From Lachnospiraceae bacterium (GTDB taxonomy: Bacteria; Bacillota; Clostridia; Lachnospirales; Lachnospiraceae): 64,000 nucleotides of DNA. This document shows, piece after piece, positions 31,472-41,207 of this stretch. The position numbers were made by a program, and so were the translations under genes. The DNA lies in assembly GCA_021153185.1 (NCBI GenBank), contig JAGKTY010000002.1:1-64000 (forward strand), given 5' to 3'. The notes beneath the pieces were generated by a model that was not told where the DNA came from, did not search any database, and saw only the letters and a program-made list of their open reading frames with translations. Every line of letters starts with the position of its first letter. Within the stretch, counting starts at the first letter, position 1.

Positions 31472-34400
31472 ATGACAAAGTATAGTGTTAAGAAGCCATT
31501 TACCGTTTTTGTGGCAGTTGTATTATTGCTTGTTCTTGGTGTTGTCAGCTTTACAAAAATGACAACAGATTTACTGCCGCATATGAATTTGCCATATGTT
31601 ATTGTTGCGACAACATATCCGGGCGCATCACCGGAAAAGGTGGAGAAGGATATCAGCGAACCGCTTGAGGCGGCACTTGGAACCGTCAACGGTGTAAAGA
31701 AGGTGCAATCCGTATCCAATGAGAACTATAGCATGGTCGTGCTTGAGTTTGAGGACGACATGAACATGGATAGTGCAATGGTCAAGCTGAGCACGGCAAT
31801 CAACGAACTGGAGTTGCCGGAGAGTGCCGGAAAATCTTCCATTATGGAAATTTCGCCTGATTTGATGGCAACGATGTATGTCAGCGTTGACTATGATGGA
31901 AAAGATATTTATGAACTGTCGGATTTTTGTGAAAAAACAGTGATTCCTTATTTTGAACGACAGGCGGGTGTTGCGAGTGTGGAAGCAACAGGACTTGTCG
32001 ATAAAACAGTGCGCGTGGAACTCAATGAGGAAAAGATTGAACAGGTTAATGCGAAAGTACTTGGCATTGCGACAGAAAAGTTAGATGAAGCGCAGGATAA
32101 ACTGGACGATGCGCAGAGTGAGCTCAATCAAAAAAAGAATGAGATAAGCGGAAAGCAGAAGCAGCTGAAGGATGAGCAGGAAAAGACATCCTCTGAGCTT
32201 GCGGATCTATCAAAACAGCTTGACGAGGCAATTGCTGCCAAAACCTCTTTCGGAACGCAGCAAAAAGGACTTGAGGCAAGTAAAGCTGCGCTCGAAATGG
32301 AGCAAAAAGCATACAAAGACAATAAGGTTGAAAAAAATTTAAAACAGATCGAAAAGGGAATTGAAACAGCACGCAGTGCCATGAGCGGCGTGGACGCTTA
32401 CAATATGGTTTATGCACAGGTATATAGCCAGGCGCTTATTCAGGCGACGCAGCAGGCGGTTACAGCTGCCGGAATGGATGTCGTCGTTTCCGCAGAAAAT
32501 GTGGACAGTGTTCTTACGACGCTTGGATCTGCAGCGGATACAATCAAAGCGGGCGCAGCATCTGCGGCAGAGAAGATTGCAAAAGAGCAAATTCAAAAGC
32601 AGCTCGATTCCATTCCGCTTAATGTGAAAGATGCCATTGACCATCCGGAAAAATTAAAAGCATTACAGGATCTGATGAAGCTGCAGGGACAGGGGGAAGC
32701 AGCCAAAAACCTTACAAAGGAAAATCTTGAAACGCTTTACAATATCGTCAATGTAAGAATGCCACAGATTGAAGCAGAGCTTGCAAACCTTGAAGTTGAA
32801 ATCAAGGCTGCAGAAGCTGTTGTAAAACAGGTGGATGAAAAAATGAAAGAGGCGGAAGATGGCTATGTAGAGCTTGAAAAAGGCAAGCTCACGGCAGCGG
32901 CGACATTTGGTGCATTTAATGCCCAGCTTTCAATGGGTGCTGCGCAGTTTGAGCAGGGACAGAGCCAAATCGATTCCAACCAGGAAATGCTCGATGAGCA
33001 GAGAGCGTCTGTGCTTGATTCAGCCAATTTGGATACCCTGTTAAACAAAGAAATGTTATCACAGATTTTGTCCGCAGAGAACTTTTCGATGCCTGCCGGA
33101 ACCATTCATGAAGGAAAAGACAGCTACATGGTCAAAATCGGTGAGGAGTACGATAGCGTAGATGCACTGAGGGACACTGTTATTTGTCACATGGACAAAT
33201 TGGGTGATGTAAAGCTTTCTGATGTTGCGGATGTCATTGTCACAGATAATGCCGATGACAGCTATGCGAGAATGGATGATAATGATGCAATCATGCTTGC
33301 AATCAGTAAAGCGAGTACATCCGGCACAAGTGAAGTGTCAAAAGCCTGCAAGGCGGCTATAGAAGATATTACCGGGCAGTATGAGGGATTACATGTCATC
33401 CCGATTATGGATCAGGGCGATTACATAAAGCTGATTGTCGATAATGTGCTGAGCAACCTGGTTTGGGGTGCGCTCCTTGCCATTATTGTCCTTGTGCTGT
33501 TTCTTAAGGATGTCAAACCGACGATTGTTGTTGCATTCAGCATTCCGCTCAGTGTTTTGTTTGCGATTGTGCTGATGTATTTTTCGGATATTACACTCAA
33601 TATTATCTCGCTTTCCGGACTTGCACTTGGCGTCGGAATGCTTGTTGATAACTCAATTGTCGTGATTGAGAATATCTACAGGCTCCGAAATGAAGGCATG
33701 CCTGCAGCAAAAGCGGCAGTAAAGGGTGCAGGACAGGTGGCCGGTGCCATATTTGCATCGACACTTACAACCATTTGTGTATTCCTGCCGATTGTTTTTG
33801 CGTCCGGTCTTGTCAAGCAGCTCTTTGTAGATATGGGACTTACTATCGCATACAGCCTGCTTGCTTCGCTTGTTGTTGCGCTGACACTTGTTCCGACCAT
33901 GAGTGCCACGCTCCTCAAAAACACGAAGGAAAAACAGCATAAATGGTTTGATGCTACGTTGAATGCCTATGAGAAGATTTTACGGTTCTGCCTGAGATTT
34001 AAGGCGGTTCCGCTGCTGATCGCGGTAGGGCTCCTTGCCTTTTGTATCTGGCAGGTGACAAGAATCGGTATGATTTTCATTCCGGAAATGGGCGGAAATC
34101 AGATGACGGTTACCTTCAATGCACCTGAGGAGATGGAAGTGACCGAGGGGTATGAGCTGGCAGATCAGGTGATTGACTATATCAAAGGAATGGAAGGCGT
34201 TGAGACAGTCGGTGCCATGAGTGGCGGCGGCGGGGGTTCGGTGCTTCTTTCCGGTGGAACAAACAAAAACTTCTCATTCTTTATTTTGCTCGATGACAAG
34301 GCATCCAAAGACAATAAGGTTGTTGCCAAAAAAATTGAGGATTTCTTTGCTTCCCTCAAGATAGAAGAATTGACATATTCTGTTTCCACGTCCAATATGG

Positions 34401-35536
34401 ATATGAGCGCCGTTTTGGGCAGCGGTCTTGAAATCATGATTTCGGGACAGGAGATTGATGAACTGCTTCGTATCAGTGAAGATGTTATGGCGCTTGTTTC
34501 CGACGTGAACGGTTTTGAGGAGGTGTCAAACGGACAGGAGGATGGCAATGATGAAATCCGTATCATCATCGATAAACGCAAGGCAATGCAGTACAATCTG
34601 ACGGTTGCGCAAGTGTTCCAGACAATTGCTGCAAAGCTTTCAACGGACAAGACAGCAACAAGCTTAAATGTGACGGATGCAGATTATGAGGTTGTCATCT
34701 CCGACAAAACAAAAGAACTGACAAAAGACAACATCATGCAGTTTGAACTTGAGACTACGGTCAAGGATTCAGACGGAAAAGAAAAAAAAGAAAAGCATAA
34801 GCTTTCCGAAATCGCAAGAATGGAGATGGGCGTGAGCCTTTCTTCCATCCGCAGGGAAAACCAGTCGCGTTACATTACCGTGACAGCGAGTGCGAAAGAG
34901 GGCTATAATACAACGCTTCTTGCAAGAGAGGTAGAAAAAAAGCTTGCCGGATATGACGTTCCGAAAAATTATCTGGTAGAAATCAAGGGAGAAAGTCAGT
35001 CTGTTATGGATGCTATGAAGGATTTGCTGCTTATGATTTTGCTTGCGGTTGTATTTATCTACCTCATTATGGTTGCGCAGTTCCAGAGCTTGTTATCTCC
35101 ATTCATCGTTCTGTTTACGATTCCGCTTGCCTTTACAGGCGGCTTTTTGGCACTGCTTTTGGCGGGAATGGAGCTGAGCGTCGTCTCGATGATGGGATTT
35201 TTGGTGCTTTCCGGTGTCGTTGTAAACAATGGTATTGTGTTTGTGGATTATGTAAACCAGCTGCGTGCTGAAGGCGCTGAAAAACGGGATGCGCTTGTTG
35301 AGACAGGAAAAACACGTATGCGTCCGATTCTCATGACGGCCATGACAACCATTCTTGCGATGTCAACAATGGCATTTAGTACGAATGCTGCCGCAGCGAT
35401 GGGAAAGGGTATGGCGCTTGTAACAATCGGCGGTCTTGCCTATGCGACACTGATGACACTGTTCATCGTACCGGTCTTATATGAGTTGCTGTACCGCAAG
35501 GATGTATTGGTTGTGGATATCGGTGACGATTTGTAA
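31472..35536 (+). CDS. RND-superfamily exporter (HAE1/AcrB type) with a large coiled-coil insertion
   Basis: A 1354-residue inner-membrane proton-driven exporter. The N-terminal helix (~10-30), the first large extracytoplasmic domain, the central membrane block (~650-850 with LGVGMLVDNSIVVIENIYRL), the second large domain and the C-terminal membrane block (with LVLSGVVVNNGIVFVDYVNQL) follow the AcrB order. The odd part is residues ~200-525: a heptad-rich, Lys/Glu/Gln/Ala segment inserted into the part of the first loop that corresponds to the outer-membrane-duct docking subdomain of AcrB. Flanking family sequence resumes at ENFSMPAGTIHEG. The ATG at 31472 follows AGAGGAGATACT; a longer frame back to 31286 would run through the tRNA. 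Substrate unknown. Confidence 0.92.
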   Translation: MTKYSVKKPFTVFVAVVLLLVLGVVSFTKMTTDLLPHMNLPYVIVATTYPGASPEKVEKDISEPLEAALGTVNGVKKVQSVSNENYSMVVLEFEDDMNMDSAMVKLSTAINELELPESAGKSSIMEISPDLMATMYVSVDYDGKDIYELSDFCEKTVIPYFERQAGVASVEATGLVDKTVRVELNEEKIEQVNAKVLGIATEKLDEAQDKLDDAQSELNQKKNEISGKQKQLKDEQEKTSSELADLSKQLDEAIAAKTSFGTQQKGLEASKAALEMEQKAYKDNKVEKNLKQIEKGIETARSAMSGVDAYNMVYAQVYSQALIQATQQAVTAAGMDVVVSAENVDSVLTTLGSAADTIKAGAASAAEKIAKEQIQKQLDSIPLNVKDAIDHPEKLKALQDLMKLQGQGEAAKNLTKENLETLYNIVNVRMPQIEAELANLEVEIKAAEAVVKQVDEKMKEAEDGYVELEKGKLTAAATFGAFNAQLSMGAAQFEQGQSQIDSNQEMLDEQRASVLDSANLDTLLNKEMLSQILSAENFSMPAGTIHEGKDSYMVKIGEEYDSVDALRDTVICHMDKLGDVKLSDVADVIVTDNADDSYARMDDNDAIMLAISKASTSGTSEVSKACKAAIEDITGQYEGLHVIPIMDQGDYIKLIVDNVLSNLVWGALLAIIVLVLFLKDVKPTIVVAFSIPLSVLFAIVLMYFSDITLNIISLSGLALGVGMLVDNSIVVIENIYRLRNEGMPAAKAAVKGAGQVAGAIFASTLTTICVFLPIVFASGLVKQLFVDMGLTIAYSLLASLVVALTLVPTMSATLLKNTKEKQHKWFDATLNAYEKILRFCLRFKAVPLLIAVGLLAFCIWQVTRIGMIFIPEMGGNQMTVTFNAPEEMEVTEGYELADQVIDYIKGMEGVETVGAMSGGGGGSVLLSGGTNKNFSFFILLDDKASKDNKVVAKKIEDFFASLKIEELTYSVSTSNMDMSAVLGSGLEIMISGQEIDELLRISEDVMALVSDVNGFEEVSNGQEDGNDEIRIIIDKRKAMQYNLTVAQVFQTIAAKLSTDKTATSLNVTDADYEVVISDKTKELTKDNIMQFELETTVKDSDGKEKKEKHKLSEIARMEMGVSLSSIRRENQSRYITVTASAKEGYNTTLLAREVEKKLAGYDVPKNYLVEIKGESQSVMDAMKDLLLMILLAVVFIYLIMVAQFQSLLSPFIVLFTIPLAFTGGFLALLLAGMELSVVSMMGFLVLSGVVVNNGIVFVDYVNQLRAEGAEKRDALVETGKTRMRPILMTAMTTILAMSTMAFSTNAAAAMGKGMALVTIGGLAYATLMTLFIVPVLYELLYRKDVLVVDIGDDL

Positions 35537-35568
35537 AGAAAAAAGATGAAAAAATCTACCAAAAACAC

Positions 35569-35597
35569 TTGCACGTAATTGTACAAAGTGCTATCAT
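35569..35597 (+). promoter_or_regulatory. Promoter of the rimP-nusA-infB operon
   Basis: TTGCAC (35569-35574), 17 bases, TATCAT (35592-35597). The predicted start is near 35604. A strong terminator begins only about 20 bases later, before rimP. Confidence 0.72.
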
Positions 35598-35622
35598 AAG
35601 TATGGTTAACATAGTAAGGCAT

Positions 35623-35652
35623 AAGGAGTGGACAGACGTCCACTCCTTTTTG
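35623..35652 (+). terminator. Strong terminator between the operon promoter and rimP
   Basis: AAGGAGTGGAC (35623-35633) pairs perfectly with GTCCACTCCTT (35638-35648) around AGAC, followed by a T-run. It lies downstream of a good promoter and upstream of rimP, so it either ends a very short RNA and attenuates the operon, or ends leakage from the RND gene. Confidence 0.92.
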
Positions 35653-35706
35653 TTAGGGCAACGAGGAAAATGGTCATCATGCTTGCATGAATGAACATTT
35701 GACGAC
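35652..35706. repeat. Dispersed hairpin element, copy 2
   Basis: It starts right at the T-run of the preceding terminator with GTTAGGGCAACGAGGAAAAT. Hairpin A pairs AAATGGTCATCATGC (35668-35682) with GCATGAATGAACATTT (35685-35700). Hairpin B is missing; only GACGAC of its left side remains. The rimP ribosome site follows 35 bases later. Confidence 0.75.
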
Positions 35707-35753
35707 TTGAATTCATTTTCCAAACGATTACAACTAAATAAGGAGGCGAGGGA

Positions 35754-36218
35754 ATGTCTAAAAAAGACACATATGAATCCCGATTGGAAACGCTGATCAC
35801 ACCAATCCTCGAAGAAAAAGGATTTGAGCTTGTGGATGCGGAGTACGTGAAAGAAGCGGGCACATATTATCTGCGTGCTTACATTGATAAGCCGGGCGGA
35901 ATCACAATTGATGATTGTGAATATGTGAGCCGCATGATGTCTGAAAAACTCGATACAGAGGACTTTATTGAAGATGCATACATCTTCGAGGTAAGCAGCC
36001 CGGGTTTGACCAGACCGTTTAAGAAAGAAAAAGATTTTATCCGAAACATTGGCAAAGAAATTGAAGTCAAGCTTTACCGTATGCGCGATAAGAAAAAAGA
36101 ATTTACAGGAACACTTGTATCGCAGGATGCAAATTCCTTTACCATTCAGACAGATGCCGGTGAAGAGACATTCGAGAAAGCAGACTGTGCACTCGTGAGA
36201 CAATATATAGAGTTCTGA
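35754..36218 (+). CDS. rimP: Ribosome maturation factor RimP
   Basis: A 154-residue protein needed for late 30S subunit assembly. Family motifs are seen in GFELVDAEYVKEAGTYYLRAYID, ISPG-like VSSPGLTRPFKKEKDF, and a C-terminal SH3-like barrel (residues ~85-154). The position as first gene before nusA is conserved. A very strong AAGGAGGCGAGGG lies before the ATG. Confidence 0.95.
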   Translation: MSKKDTYESRLETLITPILEEKGFELVDAEYVKEAGTYYLRAYIDKPGGITIDDCEYVSRMMSEKLDTEDFIEDAYIFEVSSPGLTRPFKKEKDFIRNIGKEIEVKLYRMRDKKKEFTGTLVSQDANSFTIQTDAGEETFEKADCALVRQYIEF

Positions 36219-36299
36219 TAACGATTGGATGAACAATGTTTTAATCGTTATGACTTTTGAATGAAAAACATGGCGGAAGCCGACAAGGAGGAAAAACAG

Positions 36300-37460
36300 A
36301 TGAATAAGGAATTAATGGAAGCACTCGATGTGCTTGAAAAGGAGAAAGAAATCAGCAAAGAGACTTTGTTTGAAGCAATTGAGAATTCTCTCATTACTGC
36401 ATGCAAAAATCACTTTGGCAAATCAGATAACATAAACGTGACAATCAATCGTGAAACAGGTGATTTCAAGGTAGTGGCGACCAAGGTTGTCGTTGAGGAT
36501 GAATCGGACATCGAGGATGACTGCCTTCAGATTGCACTTGCGGATGCAAAAAAATACAACAAAAAGGCAGCTGTTGGTGATGAAGTTGAGGTTGAGATCA
36601 AGAGCAAAGAATTTGGCCGTATTGCAACAATGAACGCCAAAAACGTGATTTTACAAAAAATCCGCGAGGAAGAAAGAAGCGTGATTTTAAACCAGTATCG
36701 TGAAAAAGAGCGCGATATTGTCACAGGTATCGTGCAGAGATACAATGGCAAAAATATTAGCATTAACCTGGGAAAGACGGATGCAATCTTAAATGAGAGC
36801 GAGCAGGTTAAAGGTGAAGTGTTCAAACCAACAGAGCGTATTAAAGTATTTATCGTAGAAGTAAAAAATACACCAAAGGGACCTAGAGTGCTTGTGAGCC
36901 GTACACATCCGGAGCTTGTCAAGAGATTGTTTGAGTCAGAGGTTGCTGAAATTGCAGACGGTACTGTAGAAATCAAGAGCATTGCCAGAGAAGCGGGAAG
37001 CAGAACGAAGATGGCAGTGTGGAGCGATAATCCAAATGTTGATCCGGTTGGAGCCTGCGTCGGTGTCAATGGCGCGCGCGTAAACTCTATTGTAGATGAG
37101 CTGCGCGGCGAGAAAATCGACATCATCAATTGGGATGAAAATCCGGGTATTTTAATCCAAAACGCACTTTCACCGGCAAAAATTGTTGCTGTATTTGCAG
37201 ATCCGGACGAGAAGACAGCCAAAGTTGTTGTTCCGGATTACCAGCTGAGTCTTGCAATCGGTAAGGAAGGTCAGAATGCGCGTCTCGCGGCACGTCTGAC
37301 CGGATATAAGATTGATATCAAGAGCGAAACACAGGCAAAAGACGCCCCGGGATTCCGTTACGAAGATTATATGGATGACGATGCAGAGTATGATGAGGAA
37401 GATTACGAAGCGTACGAGGAATACGAAGCAGACGAGGAGTCAGAAGACGTAGAGGAGTAA
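36300..37460 (+). CDS. nusA: Transcription termination/antitermination factor NusA
   Basis: RNA-polymerase-associated factor of 386 residues. It has the N-terminal polymerase-binding domain (1-~125), an S1 domain (~130-200) and two KH domains (~205-345, with VDPVGACVGVNGARV and LAIGKEGQNARLAARL). A highly acidic tail (~350-386, mostly D, E and Y) replaces the AR repeats of E. coli; similar short acidic tails are known in Firmicutes. The ATG at 36300 follows AAGGAGGAAAAAC, so the upstream in-frame ATG at 36261 is rejected. Confidence 0.96.
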   Translation: MNKELMEALDVLEKEKEISKETLFEAIENSLITACKNHFGKSDNINVTINRETGDFKVVATKVVVEDESDIEDDCLQIALADAKKYNKKAAVGDEVEVEIKSKEFGRIATMNAKNVILQKIREEERSVILNQYREKERDIVTGIVQRYNGKNISINLGKTDAILNESEQVKGEVFKPTERIKVFIVEVKNTPKGPRVLVSRTHPELVKRLFESEVAEIADGTVEIKSIAREAGSRTKMAVWSDNPNVDPVGACVGVNGARVNSIVDELRGEKIDIINWDENPGILIQNALSPAKIVAVFADPDEKTAKVVVPDYQLSLAIGKEGQNARLAARLTGYKIDIKSETQAKDAPGFRYEDYMDDDAEYDEEDYEAYEEYEADEESEDVEE

Positions 37461-37463
37461 AAC

Positions 37464-37736
37464 GTGACAAAAAAAATTCCACTTAGACAATGTATCGCCT
37501 GTCAGGAAATGAAAAACAAAAAAGAGCTGATGCGTGTTGTAAAACAACAGGATGGAAGCATCTGCCTTGACCTTACAGGAAAGCTTAGTGGCAGAGGTGC
37601 ATATCTTTGCAAAAACAGGGACTGTCTTTTCAAGGCACAGAAGGTCAAAGGACTGGAGCGGGCCTTTAAGATGCCTGTTGATGGCAAAGTATATGAACAG
37701 TTGCAAAAGGAGTATGAAGAAAGCATTGACAGATAA
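37464..37736 (+). CDS. ylxR: YlxR-family RNA-binding protein (DUF448)
   Basis: A 90-residue basic protein with the family signature RQCIACQEMKNKKELMRVV and LSGRGAYLC. It is always found in the nusA-infB region. It is thought to bind nucleic acid, and in some bacteria to influence RNase P or transcription. It uses a GTG start at 37464, with AGAGGAG upstream inside the end of nusA. Confidence 0.93.
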   Translation: MTKKIPLRQCIACQEMKNKKELMRVVKQQDGSICLDLTGKLSGRGAYLCKNRDCLFKAQKVKGLERAFKMPVDGKVYEQLQKEYEESIDR

Positions 37737-38034
37737 AGTGTTATCCATGTTAGGACTTTGCGCGAGGGCAAGGAAACTTGTCAGCGGAGAGTTTTCGACT
37801 GAAAAAGCTGTTAAGACGGGAAAGGCATGGCTTGTGATTGTTGCAGGTGATGCGTCAGACAATACCAAAAAGCTTTTTCAAAATAAATGTGAATTTTATG
37901 AAGTACCATGTTTTATCTATAGTGATAAACAATCACTTGGTCACTCCATAGGAAATGAAATGAGGGCGAGTCTTGCGGTAACCGATGAGAATTTTGCATC
38001 AGAGCTGATTAAGAGACTTACCGATTTACAGTAA
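37714..38034 (+). CDS. ylxQ: L7Ae-type ribosomal/K-turn-binding protein (YlxQ)
   Basis: A 106-residue L7Ae/L30e-fold protein that in Bacillus binds K-turn RNA. It opens with DKVLSMLGLCARARKLVSGE and has IVAGDASDNTKKLF in the expected place. Its start overlaps ylxR by 23 bases. The ATG at 37714 is very close to AAAGGAG; a TTG at 37726 is an alternative start, so the first four residues are uncertain. Confidence 0.88.
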   Translation: MKKALTDKVLSMLGLCARARKLVSGEFSTEKAVKTGKAWLVIVAGDASDNTKKLFQNKCEFYEVPCFIYSDKQSLGHSIGNEMRASLAVTDENFASELIKRLTDLQ

Positions 38035-38047
38035 CGGAGGTAGTAGA

Positions 38048-40813
38048 ATGGCAAAAATGAAAATACATGAGCTTGCAAAAGAAATGAATGTACAAAGCAA
38101 AGAAATCGTTTCTTTTCTTGTTGAAAAAGGGATAGAAGTAAAATCACATATGAGTTCGATTGAAGATGCGGAAATTGAACTTGTTAAGAAAAACTTTGCA
38201 AAAGCAGGGGAGCAGGCACCAAAAAGTGAACCTGAAAAGCAGGAAAAACCGGCAGCAAAGGAAGCACCTGTGGCAAAGCAGGAACCAAAACAGCCTGTAA
38301 AAGAAGCACCGAAAGCATCTGAGGAAGCCCCGAAGAAAAAGAAAAACATTATTTTTGTCAATAATGCGCACAATTCAAAAAGCCAGGGCGCACATCAGGG
38401 CAACAATCGCGCAGGTGGCGGCGCAAATAACAGCGGCGCAAGAGGCGGACAGCCAAAACATCAGGAGGATCGTCCGTACAGACCATTGCCAAAGCCGGTG
38501 ATTAAGCCGGTTGCAATCGAGCGTACGCCGCAGCCACAGCAGCAGCCAAAACCAAGCAGCACACGCAGAGATGCATTTACGGGAGCAAACAAGTATGTTG
38601 AAGGAACAAACGAAACAACGCAGAGAACGCAGCAGAGCGAGAGAGTTAACCGTGATGACGCGTCGAAAAAGAGCGCTCCAAAAGGTAAAGAAGGTTATGC
38701 AAGAGAAAACGCCGCTAGAGGTGGCCAGGGCCGCAGTGAAGGTGGCCGCCAAGGTTTCGATAATAACCAGGGCCGCGGCGGTAACGGCAAATCTTTTGGG
38801 GGTAGCGAACGCCCTCAGAGAGGCGACCAGAGACAAGGTGGTGGATTCAAGAAAGATCAGGGTAGAAAGGGTGCGTTTGCAGCCGAGAGTCCTGTCAAGG
38901 ACGGTGCGATTCACCGCGACGAAGAAAAGAGACGTATAGGTCAGGAAAAAGACAAACGCAGCAAAAAAGATCACATTTATGAGGATGGTGATTTTAAAGG
39001 CAAAAACAAACCGGGTAAGTTTATCAAACCGGAGAAGAAACCGGTTCAGCAGGAAGAACAGATTAAGGTTATCACAATTCCGGAATCAATCACCATCAAG
39101 GATCTTGCTGACAAGATGAAAATTCAGCCGTCTGCAATTATCAAAAAGTTATTTATGCAGGGACAGATTGTGACAGTCAATCAGGAACTTGATTTTGAGC
39201 AGGCAGAAGAGATTGCAATCGAATATGAAATTATCTGTGAAAAAGAAGTAAAGGTAGATGTCATCGAGGAGCTTCTGAAGGAAGATGAAGAAGATGAAGC
39301 AAGCATGGTAAAACGTCCTCCTGTTATCTGTGTTATGGGACACGTTGACCACGGTAAAACATCACTGCTTGATGCCATCCGTAAGACGAATGTCACAGAC
39401 CGCGAGGCAGGTGGTATCACACAGCATATCGGTGCTTACACGGTTAAAATCGGCGATGAGAAGATCACATTCCTCGATACACCGGGACATGAGGCGTTCA
39501 CTGCAATGCGTATGCGTGGTGCCAATTCTACAGATATCGCAATCCTTGTTGTCGCTGCAGATGATGGTGTTATGCCGCAGACAGTAGAGGCAATCAACCA
39601 TGCGAAAGCAGCAGGTATCGAGATTATCGTTGCAGTTAACAAAATTGATAAACCAAGTGCAAACATTGACCGTGTCAAACAGGAGCTGATGGAGTACGAG
39701 CTTGTTCCGGCTGACTGGGGCGGCACAACAGAGTTCGTACCGGTTTCCGCAAAGAGCGGAGAAGGAATTGATACGCTTCTTGAGACCATCATTTTGACAG
39801 CTGAAATTCTGGAGCTTAAAGCGAATCCAAACAGACAGGCCAGAGGTCTTGTTGTGGAGGCTGAGCTTGATAAGGGACGTGGTCCGGTTGCCAGAGTACT
39901 TGTTCAGAAAGGTACCCTTCATGTGGGTGACTTTATTTCGGCAGGTGCAAGCCACGGAAAAGTACGTGCGATGATTGATGATAAGGGTAGAAGAGTGAAG
40001 GAAGCAACACCTTCGACACCTGTTGAGATTCTCGGTCTTAATGATGTTCCGAATGCGGGCGAAATCTTTATCGCACATGCAAATGATAAGACGGCAAAAC
40101 AGTTTGCTGAGACGTTTATTGCACAGAATAAAGAGAAGAAGCTTGAAGAGACGAAAGCAAAGATGAGTCTTGATGATCTGTTCAGCAAGATTCAGGAAGG
40201 CAATTTGAAAGAACTAAACCTCATTGTAAAAGCTGATGTACAGGGTAGTGTTGAGGCAGTGAAGCAGAGCCTCATGAAGCTTTCAAATGAGGAAGTAATT
40301 GTAAAATGTATTCACGGCGGCGTTGGTGCAATCAACGAATCCGATGTGACACTTGCTTCTGCAAGTAATGCAATTATTATCGGATTTAATGTGCGTCCGG
40401 ATGCAACTGCAAAAGCAGTCGCAGAACGTGAAGGTGTTGATGTAAGACTTTACAAGGTTATTTATCAGGCAATCGAGGATGTCGAGGCTGCTATGAAGGG
40501 TATGCTTGATCCGGTATTTGAGGAGCAAGTTATCGGTCATGCAGAGGTTCGTCAGATTTTCAAGGCATCTGCAGTCGGAAATATTGCCGGAAGTTATGTG
40601 CTTGACGGACGGTTCGAGCGCAACTGTATGGTTCGTATTTCCCGCGAAGGCGATCAGATTTTCGAGGGTAATCTTGCATCACTGAAGCGTTTTAAAGATG
40701 ATGTAAAAGAGGTAAAAGCCGGTTATGAATGCGGTCTTGTATTTGAAGGCTTTGATCAGATGCAGGAGCTTGACATTGTAGAGGCTTATATTATGGTTGA
40801 GGTTCCGCGCTAG
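38048..40813 (+). CDS. infB: Translation initiation factor IF-2
   Basis: GTPase that places initiator tRNA on the ribosome, 921 residues. Residues 1-~55 are an IF2_N helical domain. Residues ~56-330 are a low-complexity linker first rich in Lys/Pro/Ala/Glu, then in Arg/Gly/Asn/Gln. A second IF2_N domain lies at ~345-400. The G domain starts at GHVDHGKTSLLDAI (432 onward) with DTPGHEAFTAM and NKIDKP. Domains II to IV complete the C-terminus. The long Arg/Gly/Asn linker is variable in the family. AACGGAGGTAGTAGA precedes the ATG. Confidence 0.97.
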   Translation: MAKMKIHELAKEMNVQSKEIVSFLVEKGIEVKSHMSSIEDAEIELVKKNFAKAGEQAPKSEPEKQEKPAAKEAPVAKQEPKQPVKEAPKASEEAPKKKKNIIFVNNAHNSKSQGAHQGNNRAGGGANNSGARGGQPKHQEDRPYRPLPKPVIKPVAIERTPQPQQQPKPSSTRRDAFTGANKYVEGTNETTQRTQQSERVNRDDASKKSAPKGKEGYARENAARGGQGRSEGGRQGFDNNQGRGGNGKSFGGSERPQRGDQRQGGGFKKDQGRKGAFAAESPVKDGAIHRDEEKRRIGQEKDKRSKKDHIYEDGDFKGKNKPGKFIKPEKKPVQQEEQIKVITIPESITIKDLADKMKIQPSAIIKKLFMQGQIVTVNQELDFEQAEEIAIEYEIICEKEVKVDVIEELLKEDEEDEASMVKRPPVICVMGHVDHGKTSLLDAIRKTNVTDREAGGITQHIGAYTVKIGDEKITFLDTPGHEAFTAMRMRGANSTDIAILVVAADDGVMPQTVEAINHAKAAGIEIIVAVNKIDKPSANIDRVKQELMEYELVPADWGGTTEFVPVSAKSGEGIDTLLETIILTAEILELKANPNRQARGLVVEAELDKGRGPVARVLVQKGTLHVGDFISAGASHGKVRAMIDDKGRRVKEATPSTPVEILGLNDVPNAGEIFIAHANDKTAKQFAETFIAQNKEKKLEETKAKMSLDDLFSKIQEGNLKELNLIVKADVQGSVEAVKQSLMKLSNEEVIVKCIHGGVGAINESDVTLASASNAIIIGFNVRPDATAKAVAEREGVDVRLYKVIYQAIEDVEAAMKGMLDPVFEEQVIGHAEVRQIFKASAVGNIAGSYVLDGRFERNCMVRISREGDQIFEGNLASLKRFKDDVKEVKAGYECGLVFEGFDQMQELDIVEAYIMVEVPR

Positions 40814-40838
40814 GCTCTGGTTTAGAAGGAGTAAGACG

Positions 40839-41207
40839 ATGAGAAAGAATAGTGTGAAAAATACCCGGATCAACGGCGAGGTACAGCGCGTACTCGCCGA
40901 GATTATCCGGGAAGAAATCAAAGATCCGCGGATTCCGCTCTTGACAAGTGTGGTTTCTGTGGAGGTTACGCCGGATTTAAAAGTGTGCAAGGCCTATATC
41001 AGTGTATATGGTGACGATGAAACCGCAAGAAAAGCACTCGAAGGGTTAAACAGTGCTGCCGGTTATATCCGCAAAACGCTTGCACACAAAATCAATTTAC
41101 GGAATACACCGGATATTCATTTTATTATGGATCAGTCCATTGCGTATGGTGTAAACATGTCACATAAAATCGATGAAGTGATGGAAGGTATGTCAAACGA
41201 TGATTAA
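40839..41207 (+). CDS. rbfA: Ribosome-binding factor A
   Basis: A 122-residue KH-fold protein for 16S rRNA 5' end maturation and 30S assembly. Family motifs are RINGEVQRVLAEIIREEIKDP and DLKVCKAYISVYG. The ATG at 40839 follows AGAAGGAGTAAGACG; the longer frame from 40797 overlaps infB and is rejected. The stop overlaps the next start by eight bases. Confidence 0.95.
   Translation: MRKNSVKNTRINGEVQRVLAEIIREEIKDPRIPLLTSVVSVEVTPDLKVCKAYISVYGDDETARKALEGLNSAAGYIRKTLAHKINLRNTPDIHFIMDQSIAYGVNMSHKIDEVMEGMSNDD

Noticed and set aside
35699..35734. A second promoter directly before rimP
   Set aside because: TTGAAT-16-TACAAC is weak, and a transcript from it would start at the ribosome site, leaving no leader.
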